Positions 1-9,420 of a stretch of DNA of 39,782 bases are shown piece after piece. Where the stretch lies: the NCBI GenBank assembly GCA_003551155.1, contig PUMA01000159.1, positions 1 through 39,782 on the forward strand, written 5' to 3'. Position numbers and translations under genes: made by a program. This DNA comes from Desulfonatronospira sp. (lineage in GTDB: Bacteria > Desulfobacterota > Desulfovibrionia > Desulfovibrionales > Desulfonatronovibrionaceae). Numbering within the stretch: position 1 is the stretch's first letter; every line of letters starts with the position of its first letter. The notes under the pieces were generated by a model. The model did no database searches, was not told the origin of the DNA, and saw nothing but the letters and a program-made list of their open reading frames with translations.

Positions 1-71
1 AGATATCAGCCATTAGTCGGGGGCTTGCTCAGGAGTCGGCTGAAAAGGCTGGGAAGCTTATTTTATCTTAA
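1..71 (+). CDS. 3' end of an unidentified protein (partial)
   Basis: Reading from base 3, an open frame of 22 codons runs into the window and ends at TAA 69-71. The visible residues (ISAISRGLAQESAEKAGKLI, then LS) look like an ordinary amphipathic helical C-terminus with normal composition. The other two forward frames give a stop at once or a low-complexity translation. The 5' part lies outside the window, so no family can be named. A dispersed intergenic repeat begins 36 bases after the stop. Calling this real coding sequence is inference from frame quality only. Confidence 0.35.
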   Translation, partial: ISAISRGLAQESAEKAGKLILS

Positions 72-107
72 GTGTTGCTTGACTTTGAAGGTTAAATTTC
101 CTCAACT

Positions 108-187
108 TTTGCTGTGGATTAGTATAGCATTCTGGATCAATCTCTTTATTACGTGGATGTAAAATCCACACGTTGCGTCGAGGAGCC
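108..187 (+). repeat. Dispersed intergenic repeat, copy 1
   Basis: First of three related non-coding elements in the window. Its right part has the 20-base core ATCCACACGTTGCGTCGAGG at 164-183, identical to copy 2. A left part beginning TTTGCTGTGGATTA at 108 also matches copy 2. Inside it, GTGGAT (153-158) can pair with ATCCAC (164-169) around a short loop. TGTGGAT at 113-119 could also pair with ATCCACA at 164-170. It starts 36 bases after a stop codon and lies beyond the terminator of the minus-strand gene to its right. Function unknown. Confidence 0.75.
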
Positions 188-212
188 AAATTTAAAAAAG
201 CGATCTGGACCT

Positions 213-244
213 AAAAGACCCCTTCACGAGTGAAGGGGTCTTTT
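213..244 (-). terminator. Bidirectional rho-independent terminator
   Basis: A perfect 14-bp inverted repeat (213-226 with 231-244) closes on a CGAG tetraloop. The stem starts AAAAGACCCC and ends GGGGTCTTTT, so it gives a U-tract in either direction. It ends the minus-strand gene at 243-779 and actually contains that gene's stop codon (243-245). It could also stop transcription arriving from the left. Confidence 0.85.
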
Positions 245-779
245 AGCTAATGGCTATATATTCCTCTTCCTGAATGCTCTGCTGTACCTGGCGCATCAAT
301 TCCCGGGCCTGTTTCAGCTTTTCCTGCTGTTCGGGGGAAACCTGGGTGCCTACATAGTCGGCCTTCTGGGACATTTCTTCCAGCATACCTCCCAGGACCA
401 TGTTTCTGACCACTCCAGGCAGATTCTCCAGTTCAGCGATCCTGGCATCCATTGCGGCCACTTCTTGAGTTGCCTGCTCCACCTTCTGAGTTGCCTGCTC
501 CACTTTCTGGGTTACATCTCCCAGGCTTTTGTCCATCCTGTCATCCATATCTTGGACCATGGACCTTGTTTCCTCAATCAGGCCAACCTGCTCGGAAACC
601 TCATTGACCTTGGAATTAACAGTGTAATAAAAAATGACCAACAGGAACACGGCCAGCACTGAAATTACAAGAGCCACCTTGCCCATATCCTGTTTGACTC
701 CACCTACCTCATCCGCGGAAAAACTGGGATTGCCGTCGCTCTGTTCTTCGCCGACGGGCTTTATTTTCTCCTGGGACAT
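243..779 (-). CDS. Membrane-anchored coiled-coil protein, unknown function
   Basis: A 178-residue protein not recognised as a known family. It has a short acidic cytoplasmic N-terminus, one membrane helix at about residues 35-54 and then a long, mostly helical region with coiled-coil character (about 57-118). This region contains two identical consecutive heptads, QKVEQAT, at 91-104. The C-terminal third (about 120-178) is charged and ends in an acidic stretch. The topology predicts a periplasmic or extracytoplasmic coiled coil tethered to the inner membrane. The start is well supported: AAAGGAGG (complement of 790-797) precedes the ATG at 777-779 with ten bases between. The gene appears monocistronic, and its stop codon sits inside a terminator hairpin. 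A structural or partner-binding role is inference. Confidence 0.8.
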   Translation of the reverse strand: MSQEKIKPVGEEQSDGNPSFSADEVGGVKQDMGKVALVISVLAVFLLVIFYYTVNSKVNEVSEQVGLIEETRSMVQDMDDRMDKSLGDVTQKVEQATQKVEQATQEVAAMDARIAELENLPGVVRNMVLGGMLEEMSQKADYVGTQVSPEQQEKLKQARELMRQVQQSIQEEEYIAIS

Positions 780-1318
780 TACCTGAAAACCTCCTTTAAT
801 GATTTTCCTGCTTTAAGATCTGTGCCCTTTTCTGTTGCCGCTGAAAGTCCAGGATTATCCGGAGACATAACCGATAGTCCTGCAAGACTTTCCTACCTGG
901 TCTTTGCTCAAATGCCTCTACCCGAAAACCCGGGCTATAGCAAGTTTAAAATGCAGGCTTTTCAGAAGGAGGAAAGAGCATCATAACTTTCTGAGATAAA
1001 TCAACAACATTAATATTTACTGGTTGGGTTCCAGGCCAGGACCTTCAAAAAAAGGTTTTTTTTCAGGTTCAGGTCCAAGGCGGATGCAGGCTGGCATGAA
1101 AAAGCTCCGTCTGAATGTCAGAAATGTTCAGGATTATAAAGATTTCTTGTGCTCCCCCCTTTTTTCAGAAATGATTTGTCCCACGGTCAAAGCATATCCG
1201 GTCTTGATTTTTTGGTCAGGATAATTAAGATCCTCTCTGTACCTTGAGCAGGCTGAACGCGTCTCGGGGGTTTTATTCCCTGCACATTATCCTGCAGTTT
1301 AACCATAATGAGGATGTT
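780..1318. other. Divergent intergenic region, no convincing gene
   Basis: This stretch separates two divergently oriented genes. It holds the Shine-Dalgarno of the left gene (790-797) and that of the M23 gene (GAGG at 1310-1313). At 1039-1076 a nested inverted repeat is visible: GGACCT pairs with AGGTCC on the outside and a run of seven A faces a run of eight T on the inside. Weak open frames (798-986 and 1024-1224) lack credible starts or recognisable protein features. I could not identify a promoter with both boxes at good spacing. Confidence 0.6.
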
Positions 1319-2632
1319 ATGGCCATAAGAATGAAAAAAGGATTCTGGATATTCCTGGTCCTGGTGCTGGCCGCCGGACTGGGCTATGTTTACGTGTTTC
1401 ATGTGGACCAGGAAAAACCAGTTGTACAGGCTTTTCCTGAAGAAACCCATACCAACGGTGACGAACCTCTTGAGATCCGTGTTCATGATCCCGGCCTGGG
1501 CCTTAGAAGCGTGGAAATATCCGTTATCCAGGGCCAGGAAGTCAAAAAGACCGTCCTGGAGGAACTGGGTGCAGGTGTACACGACTGGTCATCCTTCATT
1601 GACCTGCCCGATCTGGTCCAGGGAGAATTTACTCTGCAGATCAGAGCAGTGGACCGTTCTATTCTCAACTGGGGGCGGGGCAATGTTTCCGAGCTTTCCC
1701 GGACCATGGTCTTTGACAGCATACCACCGTCCATTTCCATGGTGAGCAATGTACACAATCTGAACCAGGGTGGAGCAGGGCTGGTTATATATTCCCTGTC
1801 CAAGGAAGCACAACACACCGGGGTAAGAATTGGAGACTATTTTTTTCCGGCCCTGAAACAACCGGATGGAAATTACTATTGTCTTTTCGCCTTTCCCTAT
1901 GACGCTGATCCGACAGGGGATATTCCCCGTATCGAGGCCAGGGACAGGGCGGGAAATGAACAGGTATCAGGTTTCAATTATCACGTAAATCCCCGTTCTT
2001 TCAGACAGGCCCGGCTGAACATCAGCGACAACTTCCTGCGCTCCCAGATGCCCCAGTTTGAGAGCCATTTTCCTGATGAGAACGATTTCTTCGAGGTTTT
2101 TCTGCTGGTCAACCGGGACCTGAGAGAAAAGAACCGCGCCAGGATCAAGGAAATAGCCGCCAGGACCTCTGCAGATCTGAGTCTGGACAGCCCGATGCTG
2201 CGTAAGCCCAATTCCGCACAGATGGCCGGGTTCGCTGATCACAGGACATACTACTATAACGACGAAGAAGTGGACCGCCAGGTGCACATGGGCGTGGATC
2301 TGGCTTCCACAGCCCAGGCCCCTGTACCGGCAGCGGGTGGTGGACGCGTGGTATTTACCGGAGATCTGGGCATTTACGGACAGACTGTAGTCCTGGATCA
2401 CGGTCTGGGTCTCCAGACCCTGTACGCTCATCTGAGCAGCGTCCACGTCCAGGAGGAAGAGGAAGTCGAGCGGGGACAGAACCTCGGCCGGACAGGGACC
2501 ACGGGCCTGGCTGTGGGAGATCATCTGCACTTCGAGGTTCTGGTTTCCGGAGTTTCAGTCAACCCGGTGGAGTGGTGGGACCCCAGCTGGCTGGAAAACA
2601 ATATTTTCAGTAAACTGAAGCCTAAGGATTAA
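1319..2632 (+). CDS. Membrane-anchored LytM/M23 family metallopeptidase
   Basis: A 437-residue protein that probably cuts or regulates cutting of peptidoglycan cross-bridges in the periplasm. A single membrane anchor lies at about residues 8-25. A long middle part (about 35-300) rich in beta-strand-like sequence, with Ig-like character around 45-145, leads to a C-terminal M23 domain at about 320-425. The zinc-binding pattern is intact: HxxxD at His323/Asp327 and HLH at 402-404. The catalytic core is therefore expected to be active, unlike degenerate EnvC/NlpD-type LytM factors. ATG 1319 is chosen because GAGG lies five bases upstream and the membrane helix then follows directly. An in-frame extension to 1244 would put 25 odd residues before the anchor. 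It converges with the M16 peptidase gene on the other strand, with 84 bases between. Confidence 0.88.
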   Translation: MAIRMKKGFWIFLVLVLAAGLGYVYVFHVDQEKPVVQAFPEETHTNGDEPLEIRVHDPGLGLRSVEISVIQGQEVKKTVLEELGAGVHDWSSFIDLPDLVQGEFTLQIRAVDRSILNWGRGNVSELSRTMVFDSIPPSISMVSNVHNLNQGGAGLVIYSLSKEAQHTGVRIGDYFFPALKQPDGNYYCLFAFPYDADPTGDIPRIEARDRAGNEQVSGFNYHVNPRSFRQARLNISDNFLRSQMPQFESHFPDENDFFEVFLLVNRDLREKNRARIKEIAARTSADLSLDSPMLRKPNSAQMAGFADHRTYYYNDEEVDRQVHMGVDLASTAQAPVPAAGGGRVVFTGDLGIYGQTVVLDHGLGLQTLYAHLSSVHVQEEEEVERGQNLGRTGTTGLAVGDHLHFEVLVSGVSVNPVEWWDPSWLENNIFSKLKPKD

Positions 2633-2716
2633 CCGGAGTTTTTCGGCTGGGGGGTTTCCCTTACGTAAGGCATGGCCTTTCTCCCCGGTTCCTTATCAAT
2701 GCATGTTAGTGATGCA

Positions 2717-5632
2717 TCACAGCAGCCTGAACCTGTTTTCCAGATTCAGCTCATGAGCATGCTGTTCAATCTGTTCCTGGGCTCCCAGGATGCAAATGAC
2801 ACCCTGACCCTGCTTCAGAGCTTTATCCAGGGACATGCCGAAATCCCTGAAATCTTCAGCCCATGCATCAAGTACCTGATCCCTTATGCTCTGGCGGTAT
2901 TCATCAGTTATTCTTGTCAGATATCTAACCATTGAAGAAAGACCCTTGGCATCGGGCAGCTGATAACTGTCCATTTCCCCGATGGCACCGATGACAGCTT
3001 TTTCCACTTCATCAGGGTCCAGCTCCTCCCGGGCAAGGTACCTGCCTGATTCTTGGAAAGCCTGCAGTGTTTCCAGAATATTGGGATCCCTGTAAGATGA
3101 GAAAGCCATAACATTGCAGAAATGGTCGTAACTGCCAAAGGCCCCGTATGCTCCGCCCTGGACACGGATTTTGTCCCACAGCCAGCTGGCCCGCAAAAAT
3201 CTGGCAGCTGCCATGGCTGCTCCGTCAAACCGGTATCCGGCTGATTCAAGGTCCACTGCCCGGCCCACATAGTTGACCATGGCAGGAATATACATGGCTT
3301 CGTTGCCCGGGGCGCAACTCCACTTCCATTTGCTCCTGGAAATGTCAGGATCGGGAAACGGGGCTAAAAAGCCGTCAACAGCAGCAAGGTACTGGGTCAA
3401 AAGTTTCTGTTCAGCAGTCAGATTGAGCAGGAGAGCCTTTCTTTGCAGCAATAGTTCCTTGATTTGGTGCAGATCCCTGAGTACCAGGTTCCATTTTTTG
3501 TCAATTTTTTCAATAAGATGTCTTAAAAAGAGCAGGTAGCTCACCCCGGACATATGTTCCTGGGCCCAGTCAGCTTCGGAATATCTGGCCTTGAGGCGCA
3601 TGCCCACCACCCGGTGACCGGATGGTATCAGAGCCTGCTCCATTCCGGCCTTTTCCTCCAGGACCAGCTGCCTGAAGCGCTCCTTATTGTCCAGATGGAC
3701 GGAAAAGAGTATTTCCCTGAGAATGTCCAGCATGTCAGGAACCCTGTCCTGAAGGGATTTTCCCCTTAAAAAAAGACAGCAGACACAGTCCTTTTCTTCC
3801 AGCACTGAATGGGCAAAAGGCACAGGGACAATGCCTCCGGTGAGCCGCCTGATCCTTGTGGTCAACCGGACATAATCCTCGCGTTCAGTGCCCATCTCCA
3901 GGAGAGCGCGACCGAACAGGGGCACGTAAGACAGGTATTTCTGAGGCAGAAAATGCAGGTCAAGGCCCAGATCCAGATAAAAAATGCCGGCAGTGGGCTG
4001 AGGATGCAGCAGCAGGCGTACTCCGTGCATGTCCCGCTCCTGCCTGGGAATGCTAGTGATCTTGGGCTCCAGGTCGACCCTCTTCAGCCTGGGGATTTTG
4101 GCAAGTTCCCCGGGGTCGTCATGCTTCTGCTGCCAGCGCAGAATATTGCGGGTTTCCTGCACCAGTTTTTCAGTTTCCTCCAGATCCAGAGTTTGCCTGA
4201 TCTTCTCCAGCCTGCGGGTTTCCATGTCCTGGATTCTGCGTTCCATATCCGGATCAGGCTTGAGAACTACAACGGTTCTGTGCTGGTTATCCAGTAAATG
4301 CGTCTGGATCAGATCTTCAAAGACCTTTTCTCCCCGGTCGACCCTCTGTTTCAGTTGATCCAGGATTTCAGAGAACTCCAGGAGAATGAAAGGGCTTTGA
4401 TCATAGAGCCAGGTGCTCAAAGCCCTGAACATGACCGCCAGACCCCTGGGAAAGGACCCGGTGTTGTTTTCCCGCAGGGCGAATTCAACACTGCTCAGAG
4501 AGGCTCTGACCACTTCAGGGTCAATGCCGTCCCGGGCCAGCTTATGCAGGGTATCCTGTATCAATCGCTCCAGCCGGTCCAGATTCTCAGAAAGCACCCC
4601 CTTCATGCCCGTGGAATAGTACATCTGCCGGATGTCGTTTTCCAGGCCTACCCCGGCCAGATCTTCGCCGAGGCCGGATTCTATAAGTGTTTGGCGCAGG
4701 GGGGAAGCAGGCATACCGGTGAGAATAAAGTCCAGGATGCGTAAACCAAGGTTCAGCCCGGGGTCAAAAGTTTCCGGGAGCAGCCAGTTCATGGTCAGGA
4801 AGCATTTGGGATTGCTTTCCAGAGAAGCGCTGTAGCCGCTCTCAACCCGCAGGCCCAGATTTTTTGGTGCCTGGATCCTGATTTCCGAGTTCACGTCCAG
4901 GGGTTCAAAAAGGTCCAGGTAGGCTGCAAGTCTGTACAGTCTTTCTGTTTCAGGATCATCGCCGTAAAAAAAGATCCAGGCGTTGGAAGGATGGTAGTAG
5001 CGCCGGTGAAAATCCAGGAAATTGTCATAAGTGAGCTCAGGAATTTCCTCGGGCCGCCCACCTGAGTCCAGGCCGTAGGTGGAGTCAGGGAAAATGGACT
5101 GCTGGGAGTATTCAGCCAGCAGACTGTCAGGAGAGGAATAGGCGCCTTTCATTTCATTATACACCACCCCCTTGAACTTAAGAGGGGCATCCGGTGATTT
5201 AAGCTCCAGATGCCATCCCTCCTGGGCAAAAATCTGTCTGGATATCCTGGGGAAAAACACTGCATCCAGGTATACGTCCATGAGGTTGTACAGGTCCTGC
5301 CTGTTCTGACTGGCCACTGGATAACAGGTCTTGTCCGGAAAGGTCATGGCGTTGAGAAAGGTCTGCAGCGAGCTTTTCAGAAGCTCCACAAAGGGCTCTT
5401 TGACCTTGTACTTGCGTGAACCACACAGTACCGAATGCTCCAGGATATGGGGCAGTCCTGTGTTGTCCCTGGGCGGGGTCCTGAAATTGATGCTGAAGAC
5501 CTTGTTTTCATCCTGATTGGTCAAGGACAGTATCCTGGCACCGGTTTTTGTGTGAGAAAAAAGCCTGGCCAGTGAATTGATTTCCGCAATCTTTCTTTCT
5601 TCAATGAGCATGAATTTTTTATTGCAATTCAC
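2717..5632 (-). CDS. PreP-type M16C zinc metallopeptidase (insulinase family)
   Basis: A protein of about 971 residues with the full length and layout of presequence-protease-like M16C peptidases, which degrade oligopeptides inside a closed two-lobed chamber. The inverted zinc motif HILEH is at residues 62-66. The downstream acidic ligand region YNEMKGAYS follows about 85 residues later. The C-terminal lobe carries the conserved GGAYGAFGSYD stretch expected for the substrate-gripping Arg/Tyr region. No signal peptide is visible, so a cytoplasmic location is likely. The start is taken as GTG 5630-5632 because GGAGG (complement of 5637-5641) lies four bases upstream. The frame stays open to 5782 but that extension is unlike the family, and an internal ATG at 5611 has no ribosome site. 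It is divergent from ileS. Peptide clean-up as its job is inferred from the family. Confidence 0.92.
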   Translation of the reverse strand: MNCNKKFMLIEERKIAEINSLARLFSHTKTGARILSLTNQDENKVFSINFRTPPRDNTGLPHILEHSVLCGSRKYKVKEPFVELLKSSLQTFLNAMTFPDKTCYPVASQNRQDLYNLMDVYLDAVFFPRISRQIFAQEGWHLELKSPDAPLKFKGVVYNEMKGAYSSPDSLLAEYSQQSIFPDSTYGLDSGGRPEEIPELTYDNFLDFHRRYYHPSNAWIFFYGDDPETERLYRLAAYLDLFEPLDVNSEIRIQAPKNLGLRVESGYSASLESNPKCFLTMNWLLPETFDPGLNLGLRILDFILTGMPASPLRQTLIESGLGEDLAGVGLENDIRQMYYSTGMKGVLSENLDRLERLIQDTLHKLARDGIDPEVVRASLSSVEFALRENNTGSFPRGLAVMFRALSTWLYDQSPFILLEFSEILDQLKQRVDRGEKVFEDLIQTHLLDNQHRTVVVLKPDPDMERRIQDMETRRLEKIRQTLDLEETEKLVQETRNILRWQQKHDDPGELAKIPRLKRVDLEPKITSIPRQERDMHGVRLLLHPQPTAGIFYLDLGLDLHFLPQKYLSYVPLFGRALLEMGTEREDYVRLTTRIRRLTGGIVPVPFAHSVLEEKDCVCCLFLRGKSLQDRVPDMLDILREILFSVHLDNKERFRQLVLEEKAGMEQALIPSGHRVVGMRLKARYSEADWAQEHMSGVSYLLFLRHLIEKIDKKWNLVLRDLHQIKELLLQRKALLLNLTAEQKLLTQYLAAVDGFLAPFPDPDISRSKWKWSCAPGNEAMYIPAMVNYVGRAVDLESAGYRFDGAAMAAARFLRASWLWDKIRVQGGAYGAFGSYDHFCNVMAFSSYRDPNILETLQAFQESGRYLAREELDPDEVEKAVIGAIGEMDSYQLPDAKGLSSMVRYLTRITDEYRQSIRDQVLDAWAEDFRDFGMSLDKALKQGQGVICILGAQEQIEQHAHELNLENRFRLL

Positions 5633-5990
5633 TTTTCCTCCAGTTCGCAAAAAATGGTTCTTTTCGTGCCGGCCTGCTGCTATGCGCTTAACTGGACCAG
5701 CCGGGCAGTCTAAAAGGCCGCCCTTGCCGGAAAGTAAGGGTTTACCGGCAATGACCGGCTTGAAGGGCCAGATTATGGACATGTCCCAAGGCGGTCTTTA
5801 TTGTCAAATGCTCTGGAATCAGGCATACATAGTTGTATTCGACCTTAAACACAACCAGTCCGAGCCACTGTTTTTTACATGCAGGCTCTGTCTTCTGGCC
5901 GTAAGACTTGACTTCACTGTTTTAATAAGACAAAATTTTTGTTTATCTTCTGATATAATGTAATTGAATAGCTACACTAAAGGTAAGTTC
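5633..5990. other. Divergent preP-like / ileS intergenic region
   Basis: The region holds the upstream signals of two divergent genes. Near ileS lies an extended -10 promoter (5951-5959). Near the middle is a 7-bp inverted repeat, TTGCCGG at 5724-5730 with CCGGCAA at 5745-5751, spanning a 14-base loop and lacking a T-run. A perfect TTGACA on the minus strand (5802-5807) has no good -10 at standard spacing. No T-box leader is visible in front of ileS, since the promoter leaves only about 25 bases of leader. Open frames here are not credible genes. Confidence 0.6.
5951..5959 (+). promoter_or_regulatory. Extended -10 promoter for ileS
   Basis: TGATATAAT is a perfect extended -10 (TGN plus TATAAT at 5954-5959). 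Transcription would start near 5966, giving a leader of about 25 bases before the ileS ATG at 5991, which is preceded by an AAAGGTAAG ribosome site. A weaker alternative, TTGACT at 5908-5913 with CAAAAT at 5931-5936 (17-base spacer), lies just upstream. Confidence 0.65.
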
Positions 5991-8819
5991 ATGTCTAATT
6001 TCAAAAAAACCCTGAACCTTCCCAGGACTACTTTCCCCATGAGGGCCAGCCTGACGTCCAACGAGCCCCGCATACTTGATTTCTGGCAGGAAGCAGACGC
6101 GTATCAGGAAATGGTTCAGGCCGGCAGAGACTGTCCCCGCTACGTGCTCCATGACGGGCCGCCTTATGCCAACGGGCATATTCACATGGGTACCGCCATG
6201 AACAAGGTGCTCAAGGATATGATCGTCAAGTCCAAAAATTTCCAGGGTTTTCGCGCTGAATATGTACCCGGCTGGGACTGTCACGGCCTGCCCATAGAGC
6301 ACAAGGTGGATCAGGAATTAAGGGCCAAAGGCAAGCAGGTGCCGCCCCTTACAGTGCGCAGGCTGTGCCGTGAATACGCCAGCAAATATCTGGATATCCA
6401 GCGCAATGAATTCAAGAGGCTGGGAGTATTCGGAAAATGGGACGATCCCTACCTGACCATGCATCCATCCTATGAGGCCTCCATTGCCAGGGAACTGGGT
6501 CGGTTCATGGAAAAGGGTCAGGTGATCCGGGGGAAAAAGCCCATCTACTGGTGCATGGACTGCAGGACAGCCCTGGCTGAAGCGGAGGTGGAATACTCGA
6601 TGCACACCTCTCCTTCAATCCACGTATCCTTTCCCCTTGATGATCCGGGTCTTCACAAGGTATTCCCCCGGGCGGAGCCTGACAGAACCTATGCCCTTAT
6701 CTGGACCACAACCCCGTGGACTCTGCCCGGAAACACTGCTGTCGCAGTTCATCCGGACCTGGAGTACTCCCTTATCCTGGTCAAGGGGGAATATTTCGTT
6801 GTGGCCAGTGAACTGGTGAAAGACAGCGCTTCTGTTCTGCAGTGGCATGATTACTCTGAAGTCGGCAGGGTGCGGGGCCGTGATCTGGAAGGCCTTCTGA
6901 CCCGCCATCCTTTTCTGGAAAGGGTCTCGCCCGTTGTGCTTGCCCAGCATGTTACCCTGGAAAGCGGGACTGGACTGGTGCATACAGCTCCTGGCCACGG
7001 ACGAGAAGATTATGATACGGGACTCAAGTATGGCCTGGAAGTGATCTCTCCTCTGGATGACCAGGGCCGCTTTGATGAGTCCGTGCCTTTGCTGTCCGGA
7101 AAAAACGTGCATGAAGCAAACCCCCTGGTAATCAACAGACTCAAAGAGCTGGGTCTTCTGCCGGCCCAGAAGAAACAGAGCCACTCATATCCCCATTGCT
7201 GGCGCTGCAAGCAGCCTGTGATTTTCAGGGCAACCACCCAGTGGTTCATCGCCATGGAAAGGAACGGTCTCCGCCAGAAGGCCCTGGAGGCCATCAAAAA
7301 CCATGTCAACTGGATTCCGGCCTGGGGACGGGAGCGCATCTACTCCATGGTTGAACAGCGCCCTGACTGGTGCATCTCCAGGCAGAGAAACTGGGGCGTG
7401 CCCATAGTGGCCCTGTTGTGCACCCAATGCGACTTTGCCTATACTGATCCGGACTGGTTTTTCTCCATGGTCGAGCGGTTCGAAAACCACGAACGAGGCT
7501 GTGACTACTGGTTTGAAGCCCAGGTCCGGGATATTGTCCCCCCTGGCCTGGTATGCCCCCGGTGCGGTACTGATAAATGGCAGATGGAGGATGATATCCT
7601 GGATGTCTGGTTCGATTCAGGTACCAGCTTTGCAGCGGTTCTGGAGAAAAGGCCGGAATGCTTTTTCCCCGCGGACATGTACCTGGAAGGGACTGACCAG
7701 CACCGGGGCTGGTTTCACAGCTCCCTGCTGGCTGCTGTGGGCACCAGGGACACGCCTCCGTACAGGACGGTGCTGACTCATGGTTATGTTGTGGACGGAG
7801 AGGGACGCAAGATGTCCAAGTCTCTGGGCAATGTCATTGCTCCCCAGGAAATCATAGACAGGTACGGGGCAGAAATTCTGCGCATCTGGGTGGCTGCCGT
7901 AGACTACCAGGAGGATGTCCGCCTTTCTGATGAGATCCTGACCAGGCTGGTGGATGCATATCGCAGAATCAGAAACACCTGCCGCTTTATCCTGGGCAAT
8001 CTTTATGATTTTGATCCGGTCCGGGACATGGTCAGATACCGGGACATGCACTCTCTGGACCGTTATGCCCTGCACCTGGTCATGGAGAAGGACAGGGCCA
8101 TGTGCAAGGCCTTTGACAGGTTTGAATTTCACAAAGTATACCATAGTCTGCACAACCTTTGCGTGCTGGAGCTTTCTTCTTTTTATCTGGATATAATCAA
8201 GGACCGGCTATATGTTTCAGCCCCGGCCAGTACAGCCCGCAGGTCCGCACAGAGCACCCTGTATTTTATCCTGCAGGTTCTACTGAAAAATATGGCTCCG
8301 GTGCTCAGCTTTACAGCTGAAGAGATCTACCGCCATCTGCCCGATGCTTTAAGAGGTGAGTCCCCGACAGTGTTCGGTTGGCGACCGGTGTTTCCCGGAC
8401 TGGATATCATTGACCAAAAGGAAAAAGAGCTCTGGGACCTGGTAAGCACTGTTAGACAGGAAGTGACCAAGGCCATTGAACCCTGGCGCAAATCCAAGGA
8501 ACTGGGGCACTCTCTGGACAGCCGGGTGGTGCTGTATCTTGACCCGGAAAAGCTTGCATCCCTGCAAACACTGGAATCCCAGCTCAGGGATGTGTTTATT
8601 GTTTCCCGGGCTGATCTGCGTTCCCAGGACCAGGCCGGGAAAGACGCCTTTGTCAGTCAGGAAGTAGAGGGGTTGAGCATTGAAGTATATCGCGCCCCAG
8701 GCGGGAAATGTCCGCGTTGCTGGGTATACAGTGAAAAATTGAATGAATCTTCCGGTGAGAAAGAGGTCTGCCCCAGATGTGCACAGGTTCTGGAGGAACT
8801 GGAAATAGTCACAGAGTGA
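5991..8819 (+). CDS. ileS: Isoleucyl-tRNA synthetase (IleRS)
   Basis: A 942-residue class I aminoacyl-tRNA synthetase that charges tRNA-Ile in the cytoplasm and edits misactivated valine. The HIGH-type signature [10 protein letters not shown] is at residues 58-67 and KMSKS at 607-611. Between them lies the large CP1 editing insertion with the typical [11 protein letters not shown] stretch. The C-terminus carries a Zn-binding CPRC...CPRC pair, as in the bacterial 'long' eubacterial-type enzyme. Length matches the family (about 940). ATG 5991 is chosen over an in-frame TTG at 5964 because AAAGGTAAG (5979-5987) is correctly spaced and the protein then begins like its homologues. It is followed by lspA and lgt. 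The ileS-lspA order is widely conserved. Confidence 0.98.
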   Translation: MSNFKKTLNLPRTTFPMRASLTSNEPRILDFWQEADAYQEMVQAGRDCPRYVLHDGPPYANGHIHMGTAMNKVLKDMIVKSKNFQGFRAEYVPGWDCHGLPIEHKVDQELRAKGKQVPPLTVRRLCREYASKYLDIQRNEFKRLGVFGKWDDPYLTMHPSYEASIARELGRFMEKGQVIRGKKPIYWCMDCRTALAEAEVEYSMHTSPSIHVSFPLDDPGLHKVFPRAEPDRTYALIWTTTPWTLPGNTAVAVHPDLEYSLILVKGEYFVVASELVKDSASVLQWHDYSEVGRVRGRDLEGLLTRHPFLERVSPVVLAQHVTLESGTGLVHTAPGHGREDYDTGLKYGLEVISPLDDQGRFDESVPLLSGKNVHEANPLVINRLKELGLLPAQKKQSHSYPHCWRCKQPVIFRATTQWFIAMERNGLRQKALEAIKNHVNWIPAWGRERIYSMVEQRPDWCISRQRNWGVPIVALLCTQCDFAYTDPDWFFSMVERFENHERGCDYWFEAQVRDIVPPGLVCPRCGTDKWQMEDDILDVWFDSGTSFAAVLEKRPECFFPADMYLEGTDQHRGWFHSSLLAAVGTRDTPPYRTVLTHGYVVDGEGRKMSKSLGNVIAPQEIIDRYGAEILRIWVAAVDYQEDVRLSDEILTRLVDAYRRIRNTCRFILGNLYDFDPVRDMVRYRDMHSLDRYALHLVMEKDRAMCKAFDRFEFHKVYHSLHNLCVLELSSFYLDIIKDRLYVSAPASTARRSAQSTLYFILQVLLKNMAPVLSFTAEEIYRHLPDALRGESPTVFGWRPVFPGLDIIDQKEKELWDLVSTVRQEVTKAIEPWRKSKELGHSLDSRVVLYLDPEKLASLQTLESQLRDVFIVSRADLRSQDQAGKDAFVSQEVEGLSIEVYRAPGGKCPRCWVYSEKLNESSGEKEVCPRCAQVLEELEIVTE

Positions 8820-8837
8820 AGGTCATCTCATGTTGAT

Positions 8838-8856
8838 CACCGGCATTCGGCCGGTG
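8838..8856 (+). other. Hairpin between ileS and lspA
   Basis: CACCGGC (8838-8844) pairs perfectly with GCCGGTG (8850-8856) across a five-base ATTCG loop. It begins 18 bases after the ileS stop. No T-run follows, so it is not a standard terminator. It may stabilise the 3' end or attenuate readthrough, which is inference. Confidence 0.5.
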
Positions 8857-8865
8857 TATAAGGGC

Positions 8866-8894
8866 TTGACCGACATTACGGCAACCTGTTTAAA
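8866..8894 (+). promoter_or_regulatory. Candidate promoter for lspA-lgt
   Basis: TTGACC (8866-8871) and TTTAAA (8889-8894) are separated by exactly 17 bases, upstream of the lspA GTG start at 8926. The -35 is five of six and the -10 four of six. This is a pattern match only and would allow lspA-lgt expression independent of ileS. Confidence 0.4.
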
Positions 8895-8925
8895 AACCAT
8901 CAGAAATCACAAAGGGAGAAAGAGT

Positions 8926-9420
8926 GTGCCTGCCAAGTATAAACTGGTTCTCGTCCTTTCCGCAGTGGTCCTTTTGCTGGACCAGATAACCAAAATCTGG
9001 ATTGAAAGTAACCTGGCCCTGGGCGAAACCAGAGCAGTGATACCGGGTTTTTTCAACCTGGTCTTTGTCCTGAATAAGGGAGCTGCCTTCGGTTTCCTGG
9101 CCGATCTGGAAGGAGCCCTCAGGACTTATTTTTTCATCGGAGTCACTGGACTGGCAGTGGTTCTGATCATATATCTGCTGAGAACAGTACATCGCCGTGA
9201 TTTTTATCTGTTCACAGCCCTGGGACTTATACTGGGTGGAGCCCTGGGGAACTTGATAGACCGCATCAGGCTGGGCATGGTAATAGATTTCCTGGATTTT
9301 CACCTGGGAAGCCATCACTGGCCTGCATTTAATCTGGCTGATGTTGCCATATCCGTGGGCGCGGTGCTGCTTATAGTCTCCTTTTACAAGAAAAAGCGGT
9401 ATGCAGCCGATTCTGATTGA
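8926..9420 (+). CDS. lspA: Lipoprotein signal peptidase (signal peptidase II)
   Basis: A 164-residue inner-membrane aspartyl protease that removes the signal peptide from diacylglyceryl-modified prolipoproteins. Four membrane helices are apparent. The first carries the DQxTK box, followed by the NKGAAFG motif. The two catalytic aspartates are in GNLIDR (Asp112) and FNLADV (Asp139). The chosen start is GTG 8926, with a GGGAG ribosome site at 8914-8918 and seven bases between, which gives the usual family length. An in-frame ATG at 8830 would add 32 residues unlike LspA and cover a hairpin. Its last 20 bases overlap lgt, the enzyme that acts one step earlier on the same substrates. Confidence 0.96.
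   Translation: MPAKYKLVLVLSAVVLLLDQITKIWIESNLALGETRAVIPGFFNLVFVLNKGAAFGFLADLEGALRTYFFIGVTGLAVVLIIYLLRTVHRRDFYLFTALGLILGGALGNLIDRIRLGMVIDFLDFHLGSHHWPAFNLADVAISVGAVLLIVSFYKKKRYAADSD

Noticed and set aside
798-986. Open frame ending MQAFQKEERAS in the divergent region
   Set aside because: No ribosome site before its possible starts (GTG 822, ATG 912) and no recognisable protein character.
1024-1224. 66-codon frame with a TTG start
   Set aside because: No ribosome site, low-complexity start across an A/T-run hairpin, no family resemblance.
2659-2720. Two perfect 12-bp palindromes (2659-2670 and 2709-2720) between converging genes, considered as terminators
   Set aside because: They have no loop or T-run. 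The second is partly coding (stop of the M16 gene). Left as unexplained short palindromes.
3809-4297. 162-residue plus-strand frame opposite the M16 peptidase
   Set aside because: Antisense shadow of a gene with clear catalytic motifs, and composition typical of reverse-frame translation.
5802-5807. Perfect TTGACA on the minus strand, considered as the M16 gene promoter
   Set aside because: No acceptable -10 at 16-18 bases. The nearest CATAAT is 24 bases away.
5577-5963. 128-residue plus-strand frame in front of ileS
   Set aside because: Overlaps the M16 gene start and the ileS promoter, with no protein features.
7617-8153. 178-residue minus-strand frame opposite ileS
   Set aside because: Antisense shadow inside a well-conserved synthetase gene.
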